From Paraglaciecola mesophila KMM 241 (lineage in GTDB: Bacteria; Pseudomonadota; Gammaproteobacteria; Enterobacterales; Alteromonadaceae), in the NCBI RefSeq assembly GCF_000315015.1, contig NZ_BAEP01000075.1, positions 62,001 through 126,000 on the forward strand: a DNA stretch of 64,000 bases, in the 5' to 3' direction. Each line of letters begins with the position of its first letter. The first letter of the stretch is position 1. The position numbers and the translations under genes were made by a program. The notes under the pieces are model-generated. The model ran no database searches. It had not been told where the DNA came from and saw only the letters and a program-made list of their open reading frames with translations. Shown one piece after another: positions 19,251 through 29,097 of the stretch.

Positions 19251-20654
19251 ATGATCAGCCTGCGGGAGATCAAATTTTTAGTTAGCGGCTGCTTAAGTGC
19301 GTTTGCTGCGATTTTGTTGTTTACGGCTGTGACTACAGCAGCTCAGGCAGCGCAAAGCTCTAGCGAGGCGTCGACAGCAAGATTAACTGCCCAACTAATC
19401 GACGGTGAAAGTTTGTCTGCTTATAAAGCCATTGCTGTGAAAGGTCAGGGGCCTGAAGGTGGCACAGTCGATGTTAAACTGCTCAAAAACGGTACGACCG
19501 TTACTATGGCCAGAGCGCAAATAACCTCCCAAGGTCAGTGGCAAGTATCACTAGCTCAGCAACCTCCTGGGGGGCCTTATCAGTTTCTTATTAGCGACGG
19601 TGAGCAGACCCATTATTTGCATGACATATACGTGGGTAATGCTGAGCCTAATATGCGAAATCCAAAGGGGGACATTATTCTCTCCACTCGCTTAAACGAT
19701 GATATGTTGCTTCAACCCGGTGAAAAAATTAGCGTTGGTGGCCTTGCCGAGCCAGGGCGAACCGTTGATATAAAGCTGATTAAGGAGCAAGAGACCTACA
19801 CGATGGCTAGAGTGCAAGCAGGCAGTACTGGTCTGTGGCATGTGACTATGCCGGGGCAGAAAGCTGGCGGCCCATTTAAGTTGACTGTTACTGATAGCAC
19901 ACACTTTAAGACAGTAAATGGTATTATTATTGGTCATGCAGATGTAAAGAAAGCCACTCCTGTTAAGCCAGACGTTGCCGTGGCCAAGGCAAGTGCGAAA
20001 AACAAAGCTATTTCAAGAGCTATTCCAAAAGCTATGATAGATAAAGAGCCAACTCAGGCGATTGAAAATGTGTCGCTAGCCAATGCAAGTCCCAAACGGG
20101 CACCCACTGCAACCGTGCCAGATGTGGCATTAGTGAAAGAACCCAAGCGCCCAGTAGAGCCAATTCAATCAGTAGAAAGGGGTAAAGAAAAAGCCCAACC
20201 TGCTTCACCTTCAACCTCACGTTCAACTCCGCCTTCAACTTCACCTGTGAAAAGTGAATGGCTGCAACCTCAGTTTGATGATTCCCAGTGGCCGCTCATG
20301 AATCTAGCGTCTATGGAAGGGGCTGCTAAAGGTGAAACCCTTATTGCGCGAAAGCACGTGCACTTCGCGATTGACCCTGAAGTGGTGAGCTTAAGTGTTG
20401 GAAAGGCAAATCAAATCAAGCAAATTTACATCAATGGGCAGGCCTTAAATAACCAAGATTGGCAATACAACCCACTGAAGATTGCCGTGCCCAGTGAGCT
20501 ATTTCGCTCAGGCGACAATGTCATCGCCTTGGTGTCACACCAACAATGGGACAACACTCAGTTTATTGGAAAATCTGCTCGCTTTAACCTCAGTATTGAC
20601 CAATTCAACCTAGAACTATCAAGCAACTGGAGCATATTTCAAGCGGGTGAATAA
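19251..20654 (+). CDS. Exported protein with sialate O-acetylesterase accessory domains but no catalytic domain
   Basis: A 467-residue protein starting at the ATG after AGAGGAG, with a signal peptide ending near AQAAQ. Two tandem beta-sandwich units (about 42-125 and 130-215) share the pattern: lead-in, V-x-G-x-x-x-P/E-G-x-x-V-D-x-K-L, G-x-W-x-V, GGP, then an I-x-x-G-x-A exit. This matches the N-terminal domain of sialate O-acetylesterases. In those enzymes the exit is followed by the GQSNM nucleophile motif, absent here. A Lys/Pro/Ser/Ala-rich linker (about 220-340) leads to a jelly-roll unit (FDDSQW, YINGQ, GDNVIAL) like the second accessory domain of the same enzymes. It could be a carbohydrate-binding or scaffold protein. 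The domain reading is from pattern memory, not a search. Confidence 0.65.
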   Translation: MISLREIKFLVSGCLSAFAAILLFTAVTTAAQAAQSSSEASTARLTAQLIDGESLSAYKAIAVKGQGPEGGTVDVKLLKNGTTVTMARAQITSQGQWQVSLAQQPPGGPYQFLISDGEQTHYLHDIYVGNAEPNMRNPKGDIILSTRLNDDMLLQPGEKISVGGLAEPGRTVDIKLIKEQETYTMARVQAGSTGLWHVTMPGQKAGGPFKLTVTDSTHFKTVNGIIIGHADVKKATPVKPDVAVAKASAKNKAISRAIPKAMIDKEPTQAIENVSLANASPKRAPTATVPDVALVKEPKRPVEPIQSVERGKEKAQPASPSTSRSTPPSTSPVKSEWLQPQFDDSQWPLMNLASMEGAAKGETLIARKHVHFAIDPEVVSLSVGKANQIKQIYINGQALNNQDWQYNPLKIAVPSELFRSGDNVIALVSHQQWDNTQFIGKSARFNLSIDQFNLELSSNWSIFQAGE

Positions 20655-20978
20655 ACTGAGTTATACCTCAACTAAAGTGCCATTTTGATCATCGCAGGAA
20701 GACATCGTCGGCGCTTATGGCTCAATTCCCCTTTGGTTGTGTTTCGCCTCAAACAACACTTCTAATTCCTCAAGCTCTTACGAGAGCAAGAGATGCATCA
20801 CCGATACTTGAGCTTTATCAAGTTTTCATTGAAAGTCTTTCTCTTTGTAGCGGGTTTTTCAATTTAGCAATGAAAGATAGTATTTCATCACTGACTTAGG
20901 CGGGCCTGTTGCGACAATTTGAAGTGACAGACGCTGCCTTTAAAACCAATGAAATAATTGAATATAAAGGACATGCCC
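20655..20978 (+). other. Intergenic region, no gene seen
   Basis: 324 bases between the exported accessory-domain protein and the ABM-fold gene. A 60-codon open frame (20717-20899) has no ribosome site or recognisable family and is probably chance. I see no clear terminator or consensus promoter. Confidence 0.35.
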
Positions 20979-21611
20979 ATGCTCACTTTGATCGTAAAAT
21001 TTGAAGTAAAGCCCGAACAACTTGAAACGTTCAAACAGGTTTTAAACGACAATAAACTAGGTTCAGTGAATGAACCGGGTATGCTGGAAATGCGCTTCTT
21101 CGAGGGCAAGGATTCACCAACGACTATTTTCGCCTATGAGCGTTGGGCAAGTGCTGAAGCGCACCAAGCGCATGTGAATCAGCCATACGCCAAAACCTTA
21201 TTGCAACTAGCTGAAACGGCTCTGGCTTCTCCTCTTGAGGTAATGAACCTAAAGGATACCGCAGCAGCTCCGTTGCATGAAAACAACCCCAAGCAAGTGC
21301 AACCACAAGATGAGGTATTCAGTATTTTCTTCATCTTTAAAATTAAACAAGAGTTTCGCGCTCAATTGCTACAGCAATTCACGTCGCATGTTCAGTGCAC
21401 CCGAAGCGAAGAGCCGGGTAATCTTGTGTTTGACTTATACACCGTCGAAGGGCAAGACGATACGCTGGTAATTTATGAGCATTGGCGCACTGAGTCTGAC
21501 CTGTGGGACATTCATTTTCATCAGCCCTATGCCATTGAAACGGGCAAAGTGTTAGAGCAAGCAATAGTGGGCGACATGAAACAGTACATGAACTTCGTCA
21601 ACGAGTTTTAA
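20979..21611 (+). CDS. Tandem antibiotic-biosynthesis-monooxygenase (ABM) fold protein
   Basis: A 210-residue cytosolic protein made of two ABM-like ferredoxin-fold domains (about 1-92 and 112-210). Each has the opening strand (LIVKFEVKPEQ; FIFKIKQEFR), a central E-P-G-x-L/M strand and the ending Y/I-E-x-W ... H...QPYA. The ATG at 20979 has AAGGA seven bases upstream; the ATG at 20973 is too close to it. Single-domain ABM proteins act on quinones or small reactive compounds, often as dimers, so a fused dimer would be a pseudo-dimer. No partner gene hints at the substrate. A terminator follows. Confidence 0.8.
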   Translation: MLTLIVKFEVKPEQLETFKQVLNDNKLGSVNEPGMLEMRFFEGKDSPTTIFAYERWASAEAHQAHVNQPYAKTLLQLAETALASPLEVMNLKDTAAAPLHENNPKQVQPQDEVFSIFFIFKIKQEFRAQLLQQFTSHVQCTRSEEPGNLVFDLYTVEGQDDTLVIYEHWRTESDLWDIHFHQPYAIETGKVLEQAIVGDMKQYMNFVNEF

Positions 21612-21672
21612 GTCAACTGCTATAGACGTAAATCTCTGACAAATTTGCAAAATTGTGTGTGACTTCCTATTG

Positions 21673-21710
21673 GCCATAGCCGAGTTATTTAACTCTCTAT
21701 GGTCTTTTTT
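21673..21710 (+). terminator. Rho-independent terminator after the ABM gene
   Basis: GGCCATAG...GAGTT-ATTT-AACTC...CTATGGTC forms a two-part stem followed by six T residues. Confidence 0.8.
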
Positions 21711-21846
21711 GTGCTTGATTTTTATACCATGAAAATTGGACTAGGCCTTCGGGCTCTGATATAAAAAGCTTACGGATCAGTGAGCTAGGTACCTGCGATG
21801 GGTAGGCTAGGGATCATGCAAAGCCGATTATTTAAATAGGGATATT

Positions 21847-22845
21847 ATGCACTTACAAACGCGAATTGTGGTTGCCTTGGTATTTTTGGGCATATTGAAT
21901 GCCCACGCCCAAGATGCTTCACCAAGTCAACAATCAAGCGAGTCTCAGGTTTTAACCGAACAGGCTCAACAAGAGCTAGATCAACAAGCGCTAACACCCC
22001 AAGAAATAGAACAACGAGAATATGTAAAGTGGGCCAATGAGTTATGGGACTCTATGGAGCCGCAAACAGGTAATATATCGTTACCTGGCGATGTCGCAGA
22101 GCTAAACGTGCCAGATGAGTTTTATTTTTTAAACGCCGCTGATTCACGTAGAGTATTAGAAGACATATGGGGAAATCCACCAGGCAGTGCTGAGACCATG
22201 TTAGGGATGCTTTTTCCGGCAGGCGCGACTCCGTTTGAAACCAGCTCTTGGGGGGTCACTGTTGAATATGAGCAAGACGGCTATGTTACCGACGACGATG
22301 CCGACGACATCAATTACGATGACTTGCTGACTCAAATGAAAGAAGATACCTCACTCAACAGTGAAGAGCGCGTTGCACAAGGTTACGACGCTATATCATC
22401 GGTAGGCTGGGCTGCGAAGCCCTACTACGATAAAGCGTCGAATAAGTTGCACTGGGCAAAAGAGATTAAATTTGGTGATGCGCCGGTTAATACGCTTAAT
22501 TACAATATTCGGGTATTAGGCCGAAAGGGAGTTCTAGTACTGAATTTTATTGCGGGCATGGATCAATTACCGCTGATTAATCAAAACCTGAATAGTGTGC
22601 TGGCTATCGCTGACTTTAAAGAGGGGTCGAAATACGCTGACTTTAACCCAGATATAGACGATGTAGCAGCATATGGGATTGGTGCGCTGGTTGCTGGCAA
22701 AGTGCTTGCGAAAACGGGGCTAATTGCAGCAGCATTGATATTTTTGAAAAAGTTTGGAGTGATCATCGTTCTGGCGATAGGCGCTTTTGCTCGAAAACTT
22801 TACAAGGGTAGAAAAACCAAGGCCCCAGACAGCAGTGGAACATGA
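21847..22845 (+). CDS. DUF2167 family membrane protein
   Basis: A 332-residue protein with a signal peptide (to about 21), then a Gln/Ser-rich segment. A soluble domain follows, with the family's GNISLPGDVAELNVPDEF strand, LPAxSR-like turn, WG and GM...FP motifs, EYEQDGYVTDDDADDINYD, and GW-AKPYYD. Near the C-terminus are one or two hydrophobic helices (about 275-315) and a basic tail. Function is unknown. The ATG follows a GGGATATT ribosome site. It is flanked by terminators on both sides, so it is likely a single-gene unit. Confidence 0.82.
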   Translation: MHLQTRIVVALVFLGILNAHAQDASPSQQSSESQVLTEQAQQELDQQALTPQEIEQREYVKWANELWDSMEPQTGNISLPGDVAELNVPDEFYFLNAADSRRVLEDIWGNPPGSAETMLGMLFPAGATPFETSSWGVTVEYEQDGYVTDDDADDINYDDLLTQMKEDTSLNSEERVAQGYDAISSVGWAAKPYYDKASNKLHWAKEIKFGDAPVNTLNYNIRVLGRKGVLVLNFIAGMDQLPLINQNLNSVLAIADFKEGSKYADFNPDIDDVAAYGIGALVAGKVLAKTGLIAAALIFLKKFGVIIVLAIGAFARKLYKGRKTKAPDSSGT

Positions 22846-22879
22846 ACTGCCAATATTGCTAATAGAAGAGCAACAAACA

Positions 22880-22906
22880 AAAACGCTGCCATTTGGCAGC
22901 GTTTTT
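22880..22906. terminator. Bidirectional terminator between DUF2167 and galM
   Basis: AAAACGCTGCC-ATTT-GGCAGCGTTTT is a perfect 11-bp stem whose A- and T-rich flanks would serve transcripts arriving from either side of these convergent genes. Confidence 0.92.
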
Positions 22907-22945
22907 CGTTTATACCTTTGTGGGTAAAAAATCTTGGTAAATTCT

Positions 22946-24028
22946 CTACGAAAAAGACAAACGATATTCGGTCACAGAATAATGTTCTTCATTGGCCTTA
23001 AGCGTGGCGCTGGGGAAATGACTTTGATTAGGTGAATCTGGGTAGAACTGAGTTTCAAAGCAATATGCTTGTTTACCTTGATACTCTGTTGCGCCTTTTC
23101 CAATGGGCTCTGAGCCAACGTAATTTGCGGTGTACAGCTGCATGCCAGGCATAGTGGTCAGAACACTCATAGTACGTCCACTTTTTGGCTCGAAAGCCTT
23201 AGCGACCAGCTCTGGCGCATTCATCTTGGCTTGATAAGCATCTAAGCACCAGTTGTGATCAAAGCCATTACCAAGTTTTATCTGCTCATGGCTGGACTGC
23301 AATGGGCTCTTAAGTGTCGTCATTTCACGTAAGTCAAACGGCGTGTTATTAACATCAGCCAACTCCCCCGTGGGGATAGCGTGCTCATCGGTTGGAGTGT
23401 AATGACTGGCCAAAATTTGTACTTGATGATCTTCAATGGAGCCGCTGTTATGACCCGCTAAGTTAAAATAACTATGTTGGGTGGGATTGAACACCGTGTC
23501 TTGCGATGCTTTTGCGCGGTAGGTTATTTTCAAACCCGTTTCACCCAAAGTGTAAGTCACATAGATTTCTAATCGACCGGGAAAGCCTTGATCGCCATCT
23601 TCACTGACAAGCGTTAGCATCAAGGAGGCCTCAGCGTCATTATCTAGCGTTTGCGCTTGCCAAACTCGGCGATTAAACCCGTCAAATCCACCGTGTAAGC
23701 TGTTACCACCTTGATTCACATCTAACTGATAATTAACATCATTCAACGAGAAGTGGCCTTTGGCGATACGATTCGCGTAGCGCCCAACGAGTGCACCTAC
23801 GTAAGCTTGGTCAGCGATATAATCTTCCAGAGTATCGAAGCCAAGCACGATATCCACTGGTGCCTGAGACTCACCTGCTAAGGGTGTATCTACTGCGGGC
23901 ACTAACCAGCGACGAATAATGCCGCCTAAATCAAGAATGTCCACTTGCATCCCAGCGTTGTTACGCAGACTGTACTCAGTGACTTTCTGTCCGTCAGGCA
24001 GCGTTCCAAAAAGGCGATGTTTGATCAT
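22946..24028 (-). CDS. galM: Aldose 1-epimerase (galactose mutarotase)
   Basis: A 360-residue cytosolic enzyme that interconverts the alpha and beta anomers of galactose or related sugars. The family signatures are visible: [26 protein letters not shown], the catalytic His in [13 protein letters not shown], and the catalytic Glu in [13 protein letters not shown]. Its ATG overlaps the stop of the glycerol kinase gene by four bases, so it is the last gene of the minus-strand operon. In that setting it would supply the anomer used by the galactose dehydrogenase (inference). Confidence 0.93.
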   Translation of the reverse strand: MIKHRLFGTLPDGQKVTEYSLRNNAGMQVDILDLGGIIRRWLVPAVDTPLAGESQAPVDIVLGFDTLEDYIADQAYVGALVGRYANRIAKGHFSLNDVNYQLDVNQGGNSLHGGFDGFNRRVWQAQTLDNDAEASLMLTLVSEDGDQGFPGRLEIYVTYTLGETGLKITYRAKASQDTVFNPTQHSYFNLAGHNSGSIEDHQVQILASHYTPTDEHAIPTGELADVNNTPFDLREMTTLKSPLQSSHEQIKLGNGFDHNWCLDAYQAKMNAPELVAKAFEPKSGRTMSVLTTMPGMQLYTANYVGSEPIGKGATEYQGKQAYCFETQFYPDSPNQSHFPSATLKANEEHYSVTEYRLSFS

Positions 24029-25518
24029 TTCGTATAACCTAAGGTACTTTGCACTGCGTTTTCCCAGCCTGCGATTAATTTTCTGCGCTGAGAAGATGGC
24101 ATTTTAGCGTCAAAGCTGTTTTCTACTTCGTTCATACTGGCTAGCTGTTCACATGACTCGTAAATACCCGCTTTAAGCCCGGCAAGGTAAGCCGCCCCTA
24201 GGGCCGTGGTTTCCATAATTTTGGGGCGCTCTACTGTGACATCTAAAATGCCAGCCAAGAACTGACATAGCCAATTGTTGCCAACCATACCGCCATCAAC
24301 GCGAATTTTATCCAGCGATACGCCATCTTCTGCCATGGCATGCAGTAAGTCAGATGTTTGATAACACACTGACTCAAGGGCCGCGCGAACAAAGTGAGCA
24401 TTAGTGGTACCACGAGTCAGGCCGAATACTGCCCCGCGAGCGTCTGGTGCCCAGTGCGGCGCGCCTAAACCTGCAAAAGCGGGCACCATATACACACCGT
24501 GATCGTCATCCAGTGATTTTGCTAAAGCTTCGGTTTCTGATGCACTTTTAATTACCCCTAGACCATCACGCAACCACTGAATGGCAGCGCCAGCGATAAA
24601 AATTGAGCCTTCAAGGGCGTAATGGGTTTCACCTTTTATGGTGTAAGCCACGGTCGTAAGAAGTTTGTTTTTAGAGTTAAAGGCTTTGGTACCAGTGTTT
24701 AGCATCACAAAGCAACCCGTACCATAGGTGCTCTTAATCGCGCCTTCATTGAAGCAACATTGACCTATGCTGGCGGCCTGTTGGTCGCCTGCAACACCTA
24801 GGATCGGCAAAGAAAAACCGAATAAATCTTCGGTAGTATGGCCAAAGTCATCTGCGCATTCTTTGACCTCGGGTAGCACTGATTTAGGGACGTTAAACAC
24901 TTCTAGTAGTTTCGGATCCCACGCCATGTCATGAATATTGAATAAGTTGGTGCGACTGGCGTTGGTGACATCTGTGGCGTGCATTTGCCCATCTGTTAAA
25001 CGCCAGATCAAAAAAGAATCAATCGTGCCAAAGGCCAAATCTCCAGCATCAGCCTTTTCACGTGCCCCTTCGACGTTGTCCAAAATCCATGCGACTTTCG
25101 AGGCAGAAAAATAAGGGTCGAGCAATAGGCCCGTGCGTGAGTTGACTACGTCGAATAGGCCTTTATCCTGCATTTCTCGACAGGTTTTTGCGGTGCGTCT
25201 GTCCTGCCAGACGATGGCATTGTAAATAGCTTGGCCGGTGTTTCTATCCCACACAACGGTGGTTTCGCGCTGGTTCGTTACACCAATGGCAGCAATACGA
25301 GCCCCTTTTGCTATTGCTTCTGAAATAGCCTGGCGACATACCACAATAGTGGATGTCCAGATATCTTCTGGATTATGTTCCACCCACCCATCATTTGGGT
25401 AATGCTGAGTAAATTCTTGTTGGGCTACGGCAATAATGCTTGAGTCGGGCGCAAAAATAATGGCTCGTGTTGAAGTAGTGCCTTGGTCAATAGCTAATAT
25501 ACAATCTTTGATCCGCAT
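24025..25518 (-). CDS. glpK: Glycerol kinase
   Basis: A 497-residue FGGY kinase that phosphorylates glycerol to sn-glycerol-3-phosphate. It shows the glycerol-kinase hallmarks throughout: [99 protein letters not shown] and [10 protein letters not shown]. The ribosome site AAAGGA lies about 11 bases upstream. No glpF, glpD or glpR lies beside it. It instead sits between a GntR regulator and galM in a galactose-oxidation operon, which suggests a substrate yielding both galactose and glycerol. Confidence 0.92.
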   Translation of the reverse strand: MRIKDCILAIDQGTTSTRAIIFAPDSSIIAVAQQEFTQHYPNDGWVEHNPEDIWTSTIVVCRQAISEAIAKGARIAAIGVTNQRETTVVWDRNTGQAIYNAIVWQDRRTAKTCREMQDKGLFDVVNSRTGLLLDPYFSASKVAWILDNVEGAREKADAGDLAFGTIDSFLIWRLTDGQMHATDVTNASRTNLFNIHDMAWDPKLLEVFNVPKSVLPEVKECADDFGHTTEDLFGFSLPILGVAGDQQAASIGQCCFNEGAIKSTYGTGCFVMLNTGTKAFNSKNKLLTTVAYTIKGETHYALEGSIFIAGAAIQWLRDGLGVIKSASETEALAKSLDDDHGVYMVPAFAGLGAPHWAPDARGAVFGLTRGTTNAHFVRAALESVCYQTSDLLHAMAEDGVSLDKIRVDGGMVGNNWLCQFLAGILDVTVERPKIMETTALGAAYLAGLKAGIYESCEQLASMNEVENSFDAKMPSSQRRKLIAGWENAVQSTLGYTK

Positions 25519-25541
25519 CGCAATTCCGGTCCTTTTACAGG

Positions 25542-26276
25542 TTAACTTTGTTGAGATTTTCTGTTCTTTTCATCGTCTAGCGCTTTATTGAGAAGAGTTT
25601 TTGCTTCTAACAAGAGGCTACGCATTTGGTTCTCAGCGGACTGATGATCACCCGCTAAAATATAATCTAGGATCTCTTGATGATCCTCCACACTTGCACG
25701 GTCTACACCTTTGTGGCGGTTGGTAATACGAATACTGAAACGTAGCGCAACCTCAATGGTATGGCGCATATTCCAGAAAAAGCGATTTCCGCTGGCTTCT
25801 AAAATGCCAACATGAAAAGCAATATCAGCATCGAGGTGATCGTCTTCTCCCCTTGCTGCTGCTTCCATACGCTCAATGGCTGCTTTCAGGGTTTGACGGT
25901 TTTCATCCGTTAAGTTTTGCGCCGCCAACCCTGCAGCTGCAGGCTCAATGGCTAAGCGCATATCGGCGAATTCTGAAATAATCGGCAATGAGCCTTTTCG
26001 ATCCAGTAGCCAATTCAAAATATCAGGGTCTGACAAGTTCCACTGTGACTCTGGTAACACTATGGTACCGCGTCGAGGACGGGCATCCAGCATGCCTTTT
26101 GCGGTCAGCATTTTAACGGCTTCACGCAATACGGTGCGACTTGCATCAAACGATTCGCACAGCGCAGCTTCTGCCATAAGAGGCTCGCCTTGGGGGTACT
26201 CACCTAAAGCAATTGCCTTGCCCAACGATTGCACTATGTGACGGGTAAAATTCCCGCTAAACATTCTACTTGCCAT
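25542..26276 (-). CDS. GntR-family (FadR/FCD) transcriptional regulator
   Basis: A 244-residue regulator. The N-terminal winged helix has [22 protein letters not shown] and a RRGTIV wing. The [13 protein letters not shown] linker resembles DgoR. The FCD ligand domain has the metal-type Asp/His set (ADIAFH, EDHQEIL). Such proteins usually repress sugar-acid genes and are released by a pathway intermediate. It lies inside the operon 67 bases after the lactonase gene and 23 bases before glpK, so autoregulation is likely. The effector is inferred to be galactonate or KDGal-like, unproven. Confidence 0.88.
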   Translation of the reverse strand: MASRMFSGNFTRHIVQSLGKAIALGEYPQGEPLMAEAALCESFDASRTVLREAVKMLTAKGMLDARPRRGTIVLPESQWNLSDPDILNWLLDRKGSLPIISEFADMRLAIEPAAAGLAAQNLTDENRQTLKAAIERMEAAARGEDDHLDADIAFHVGILEASGNRFFWNMRHTIEVALRFSIRITNRHKGVDRASVEDHQEILDYILAGDHQSAENQMRSLLLEAKTLLNKALDDEKNRKSQQS

Positions 26277-26343
26277 TATTTTTTCCGCGTTTCATTGTTA
26301 TTTTAATTAATGAGCTGACAGTGCCAGTTTCGCCGAGGTGGTG

Positions 26344-27273
26344 TTATTGCCGCCGAGGCACTGTACATATTGGCTCCGCTATTCCCTTAAACGGTGTGTG
26401 ATAAATCATTACCGCCCCATTGTTTCTATAGATTTCATCATCCTCACGGGACAGCCCCTCACGTGCGGATGTAATAATTAGATGATCAAGGTCTGGGCCG
26501 CCAAAGCTTACGCATGACGGCTGTTGGCAATCAACGGGTAGGGTGAAATCTAATTTTCCTGATGGGGAGTATCGTTTTACACAAGCGCTTCCCCACTGAG
26601 CATTCCAAAGGTAACCCTGATTGTCAATGCACGAGCCATCTGGAAATGCGTTACCTGTCGTAGCAAAAAAATTCTCCAATTGACTTGGCGTGCCCTGTAT
26701 ATGCTCAAAATCACTGCGCCACACTTGTTGCTTAGCTGAATCAGCGAAATACATTGTGTTACTGTCGGGGCTGAATGCCAGCCCATTGGCGATGGAAATG
26801 CCTTCCAACATAATGCGCGCTTGGCCATTGGTGTCTAGGCGGTAAAGTTTGGCTTGTTGGTCCCTTGGAAGTGTGGAGACATCCACATTGTCATCTTCGA
26901 TTACTGAGCCGGCCCAAAAACGCCCTTGGCGGTCAACTTTGCCATCATTCATACGTGTGTAAGGTAAATCAGTTTCCACTTTGCTAAGCCATTGGAGCTC
27001 TTGTTTAAACGGATTAAAAAATGCAAAACCCGTTTCAAACGCAGCTATGAACCAATCTGGTTCTGGCGTTAAGCCAAAAGAACATAACCTTTCAGGGCAG
27101 GGGTATTGAGTAACCTTGTTGTCAAAATCCCAGCGATAGAATTGTTTGCCTAGTATATCTGTCCAAAACGCACATTGTTGTCTGGTGTCCCAAATGACGC
27201 CTTCGCCCAATTCGTTTTTCACAGCTAAGCAGCGATATAAGCTCACGTCTTTTGACCGATTTACTTGTTTCAC
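26344..27273 (-). CDS. SMP-30/gluconolactonase-family sugar lactonase
   Basis: A 309-residue six-bladed propeller lactonase. The metal ligands of the family are in place: Glu in NELGEGVIWD, Asn in YTRMNDGKVDRQGRFWAGS, Asn in IANGLAFSPDSNTMYFAD, and Asp in FPDGSCIDNQGYLWNAQW. It would hydrolyse the aldonolactone made by the neighbouring dehydrogenase. The frame opens with GTG one base after the dgoK stop; no in-frame ATG fits the conserved N-terminus, so GTG is accepted as start. It is translationally coupled to dgoK. Galactono-lactone is the best substrate guess from context. Confidence 0.88.
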   Translation of the reverse strand: MKQVNRSKDVSLYRCLAVKNELGEGVIWDTRQQCAFWTDILGKQFYRWDFDNKVTQYPCPERLCSFGLTPEPDWFIAAFETGFAFFNPFKQELQWLSKVETDLPYTRMNDGKVDRQGRFWAGSVIEDDNVDVSTLPRDQQAKLYRLDTNGQARIMLEGISIANGLAFSPDSNTMYFADSAKQQVWRSDFEHIQGTPSQLENFFATTGNAFPDGSCIDNQGYLWNAQWGSACVKRYSPSGKLDFTLPVDCQQPSCVSFGGPDLDHLIITSAREGLSREDDEIYRNNGAVMIYHTPFKGIAEPICTVPRRQ

Positions 27274-27274
27274 G

Positions 27275-28231
27275 TTACGTTTGCTCGCTTGAAGTATCAG
27301 CGGCGAGGTCGCGCCATTTTACTGAAGCTAAGGTTTGCAAGCCTAATAAGGTCGCATCTTCATTACTAAAATGTTCAGTGCTGATCCCTATATACTCTAG
27401 CGCTTCGACATACAAAGCACAGATATGATCCGAGCCAATGACGGCTACATGCGAGAAAATATCAAAATCTTGCATCGCCGCTTTTACATCTGACCCAATC
27501 AGTAAGCCTGACAAATAGCCGGCAGCTTCTGCGTTGGTGCGTTTATCGATAATTTGATACGCCCGAGTAGCAAACAAGGTATGCAGCAAGTTACTCGATT
27601 GATGCATGCCAACCCGTAATCCATTGGTAAAACTGCTTTTGCACCAGCTGGGCACAGAAGCAGGGCTAAGCAACACACTGTGTTGACTCAGCACTTCATA
27701 GAGTTCTCCCACTGGACTGGTCACAAAAGAAGTGATGCTTTCATCTTCACATAATGCCCATTTGGTATGGGTACCGGGCAAACAAATTAAGCGTTTATCG
27801 GTAGTGCTAGGTAACTGAGACAAAAAGCCGAATACTTGGGTTTCTTCACCGCGCATAATATCAGGCAGGTGATGGCGGTTCTGACAAGACACACCAGGTA
27901 AAATGGTGATGTTTAAACCGCGAGCTGAAAAATTTTTACTCAACGCCAGTAGGTTATTTTTATCTGTGGGACAAGGAACATAACTGGTTTGTTTCCAGCC
28001 TGTGTCAGAGCCTACGGCACCAATCAAAAATACCGGTACATTTCCGTATAATTCTATCCAAGGTTGGCATAGCTCAAAAAAACGAGACTCAGGGTTATTA
28101 ATGTATTTAATTCCCATGCCCTTGGTGCGCGCCAAAACGGTGAGTTCTTGTTGATGAAAGCGGCACAGGTAAAGACGGCACACGCTTGTGCCCCAATCAC
28201 CCAAAATAATAATATCAGACTGCATATTCAT
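27275..28231 (-). CDS. dgoK: 2-dehydro-3-deoxygalactonokinase
   Basis: A 318-residue DgoK-family kinase that phosphorylates 2-keto-3-deoxygalactonate (KDGal). It has the opening GDWGTSVCRLYL, the GAVGSDTGWKQ, PGVSC, MRGEETQVFGFL and PGTHTKWA motifs, and NAEAAGYLSGLLIG. The chosen ATG overlaps the TGA of the SDR gene by one base; a GTG three bases further upstream is also possible. The matching dehydratase (dgoD) and KDPGal aldolase (dgoA) are not in the window. Confidence 0.9.
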   Translation of the reverse strand: MNMQSDIIILGDWGTSVCRLYLCRFHQQELTVLARTKGMGIKYINNPESRFFELCQPWIELYGNVPVFLIGAVGSDTGWKQTSYVPCPTDKNNLLALSKNFSARGLNITILPGVSCQNRHHLPDIMRGEETQVFGFLSQLPSTTDKRLICLPGTHTKWALCEDESITSFVTSPVGELYEVLSQHSVLLSPASVPSWCKSSFTNGLRVGMHQSSNLLHTLFATRAYQIIDKRTNAEAAGYLSGLLIGSDVKAAMQDFDIFSHVAVIGSDHICALYVEALEYIGISTEHFSNEDATLLGLQTLASVKWRDLAADTSSEQT

Positions 28232-28998
28232 CACGTTCGCCCTGCGTCAATAATAAACTGCTGGCCAGTAATCATTGCGCTGTCCTCTGCTGCTAAAAAC
28301 AGCGCCATATTCGCCACATGTATGGGTTCTAGACTGCCGCGCAGGGCGACGGATTTTTGCCATTCTTTATCTGCTTCTGGCGTCAACCAAAGAGCGAGCT
28401 GACGGTCAGTGGCAACCCAGCCAGGTAAAATAGTGTTGACCCGGATACCATATTCGCCATATTGATTCGCCAAGGATTTACTCAAACCATTTAACGCCGA
28501 TTTAGCCGCGACGTAGCCGGGCATTTGTTTTGGTCCAATCAGCACATTAATAGAGCTCATATTGATAATATTGCCATTACGTTTGTCGCGCATTAAGCGA
28601 ATAGCACTTTGACAAGCAAAAAATGTCGAGTCGAGGTTAACGGCCATACAGTCGCGCCAACCCTGCTGATCAATATCAAGGGGGGAGTGGCGTGTGTCAT
28701 TGGCGACATTGTTAATTAACACGTCTAACCGCCCGTGACTGTGTCCAATTGAGTTTATAAAGGCTTGTAGTTCATCTATATGCGTTGTATCTAACTTTTT
28801 AAAAATAGGGGCTGCACCCAGCTCTTCATGCAATTTGCTGCACAGTGCTTGAGCGGCCTCTTCTTGCACATCAACGAAAAGAACTCGGGCTTGTTGGCGC
28901 ATAAACGCTTCTACCATAACCGCGCCGATACCTGTAGCACCGCCGGTTATCAGAATAACTTTGCCTTTCAGGCTTGGGTAAGTTGCGTAATTGGACAT
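28231..28998 (-). CDS. SDR-family sugar dehydrogenase
   Basis: A 255-residue short-chain dehydrogenase. The cofactor site TGGATGIG, the NNVAND strand, the catalytic Ser in INMSSINV and the YVAAK motif are all present. The first gene of the operon is the usual place for the sugar 1-dehydrogenase, and with lactonase and KDGal kinase downstream galactose is the likely substrate (inference). The ATG at 28998 is preferred to an upstream TTG at 29052, because SDR proteins begin shortly before the glycine-rich loop. Confidence 0.85.
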   Translation of the reverse strand: MSNYATYPSLKGKVILITGGATGIGAVMVEAFMRQQARVLFVDVQEEAAQALCSKLHEELGAAPIFKKLDTTHIDELQAFINSIGHSHGRLDVLINNVANDTRHSPLDIDQQGWRDCMAVNLDSTFFACQSAIRLMRDKRNGNIINMSSINVLIGPKQMPGYVAAKSALNGLSKSLANQYGEYGIRVNTILPGWVATDRQLALWLTPEADKEWQKSVALRGSLEPIHVANMALFLAAEDSAMITGQQFIIDAGRT

Positions 28999-29085
28999 AA
29001 CTAACTCATTGATATTGATAGGGCTGTCATTATAAGCAAACACGTGGTTCAATCGCCAACGCAGAACAGTTTCTTGTGTACATAT

Positions 29086-29097
29086 ATATTATAATAT
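29086..29097 (-). promoter_or_regulatory. AT-rich palindrome, possible promoter or operator of the galactose operon
   Basis: ATATTATAATAT is a perfect 12-bp palindrome about 90 bases upstream of the SDR start, and it contains TATAAT on the minus strand. No good -35 box is seen at 17 bases. A nearby TGTACA core (around 29078) could be a GntR half-site pair. Both are weak evidence. Confidence 0.25.

Noticed and set aside
20717-20899. 60-codon open frame between the accessory-domain protein and the ABM gene
   Set aside because: No ribosome site, no recognisable family, composition like neighbouring non-coding DNA.
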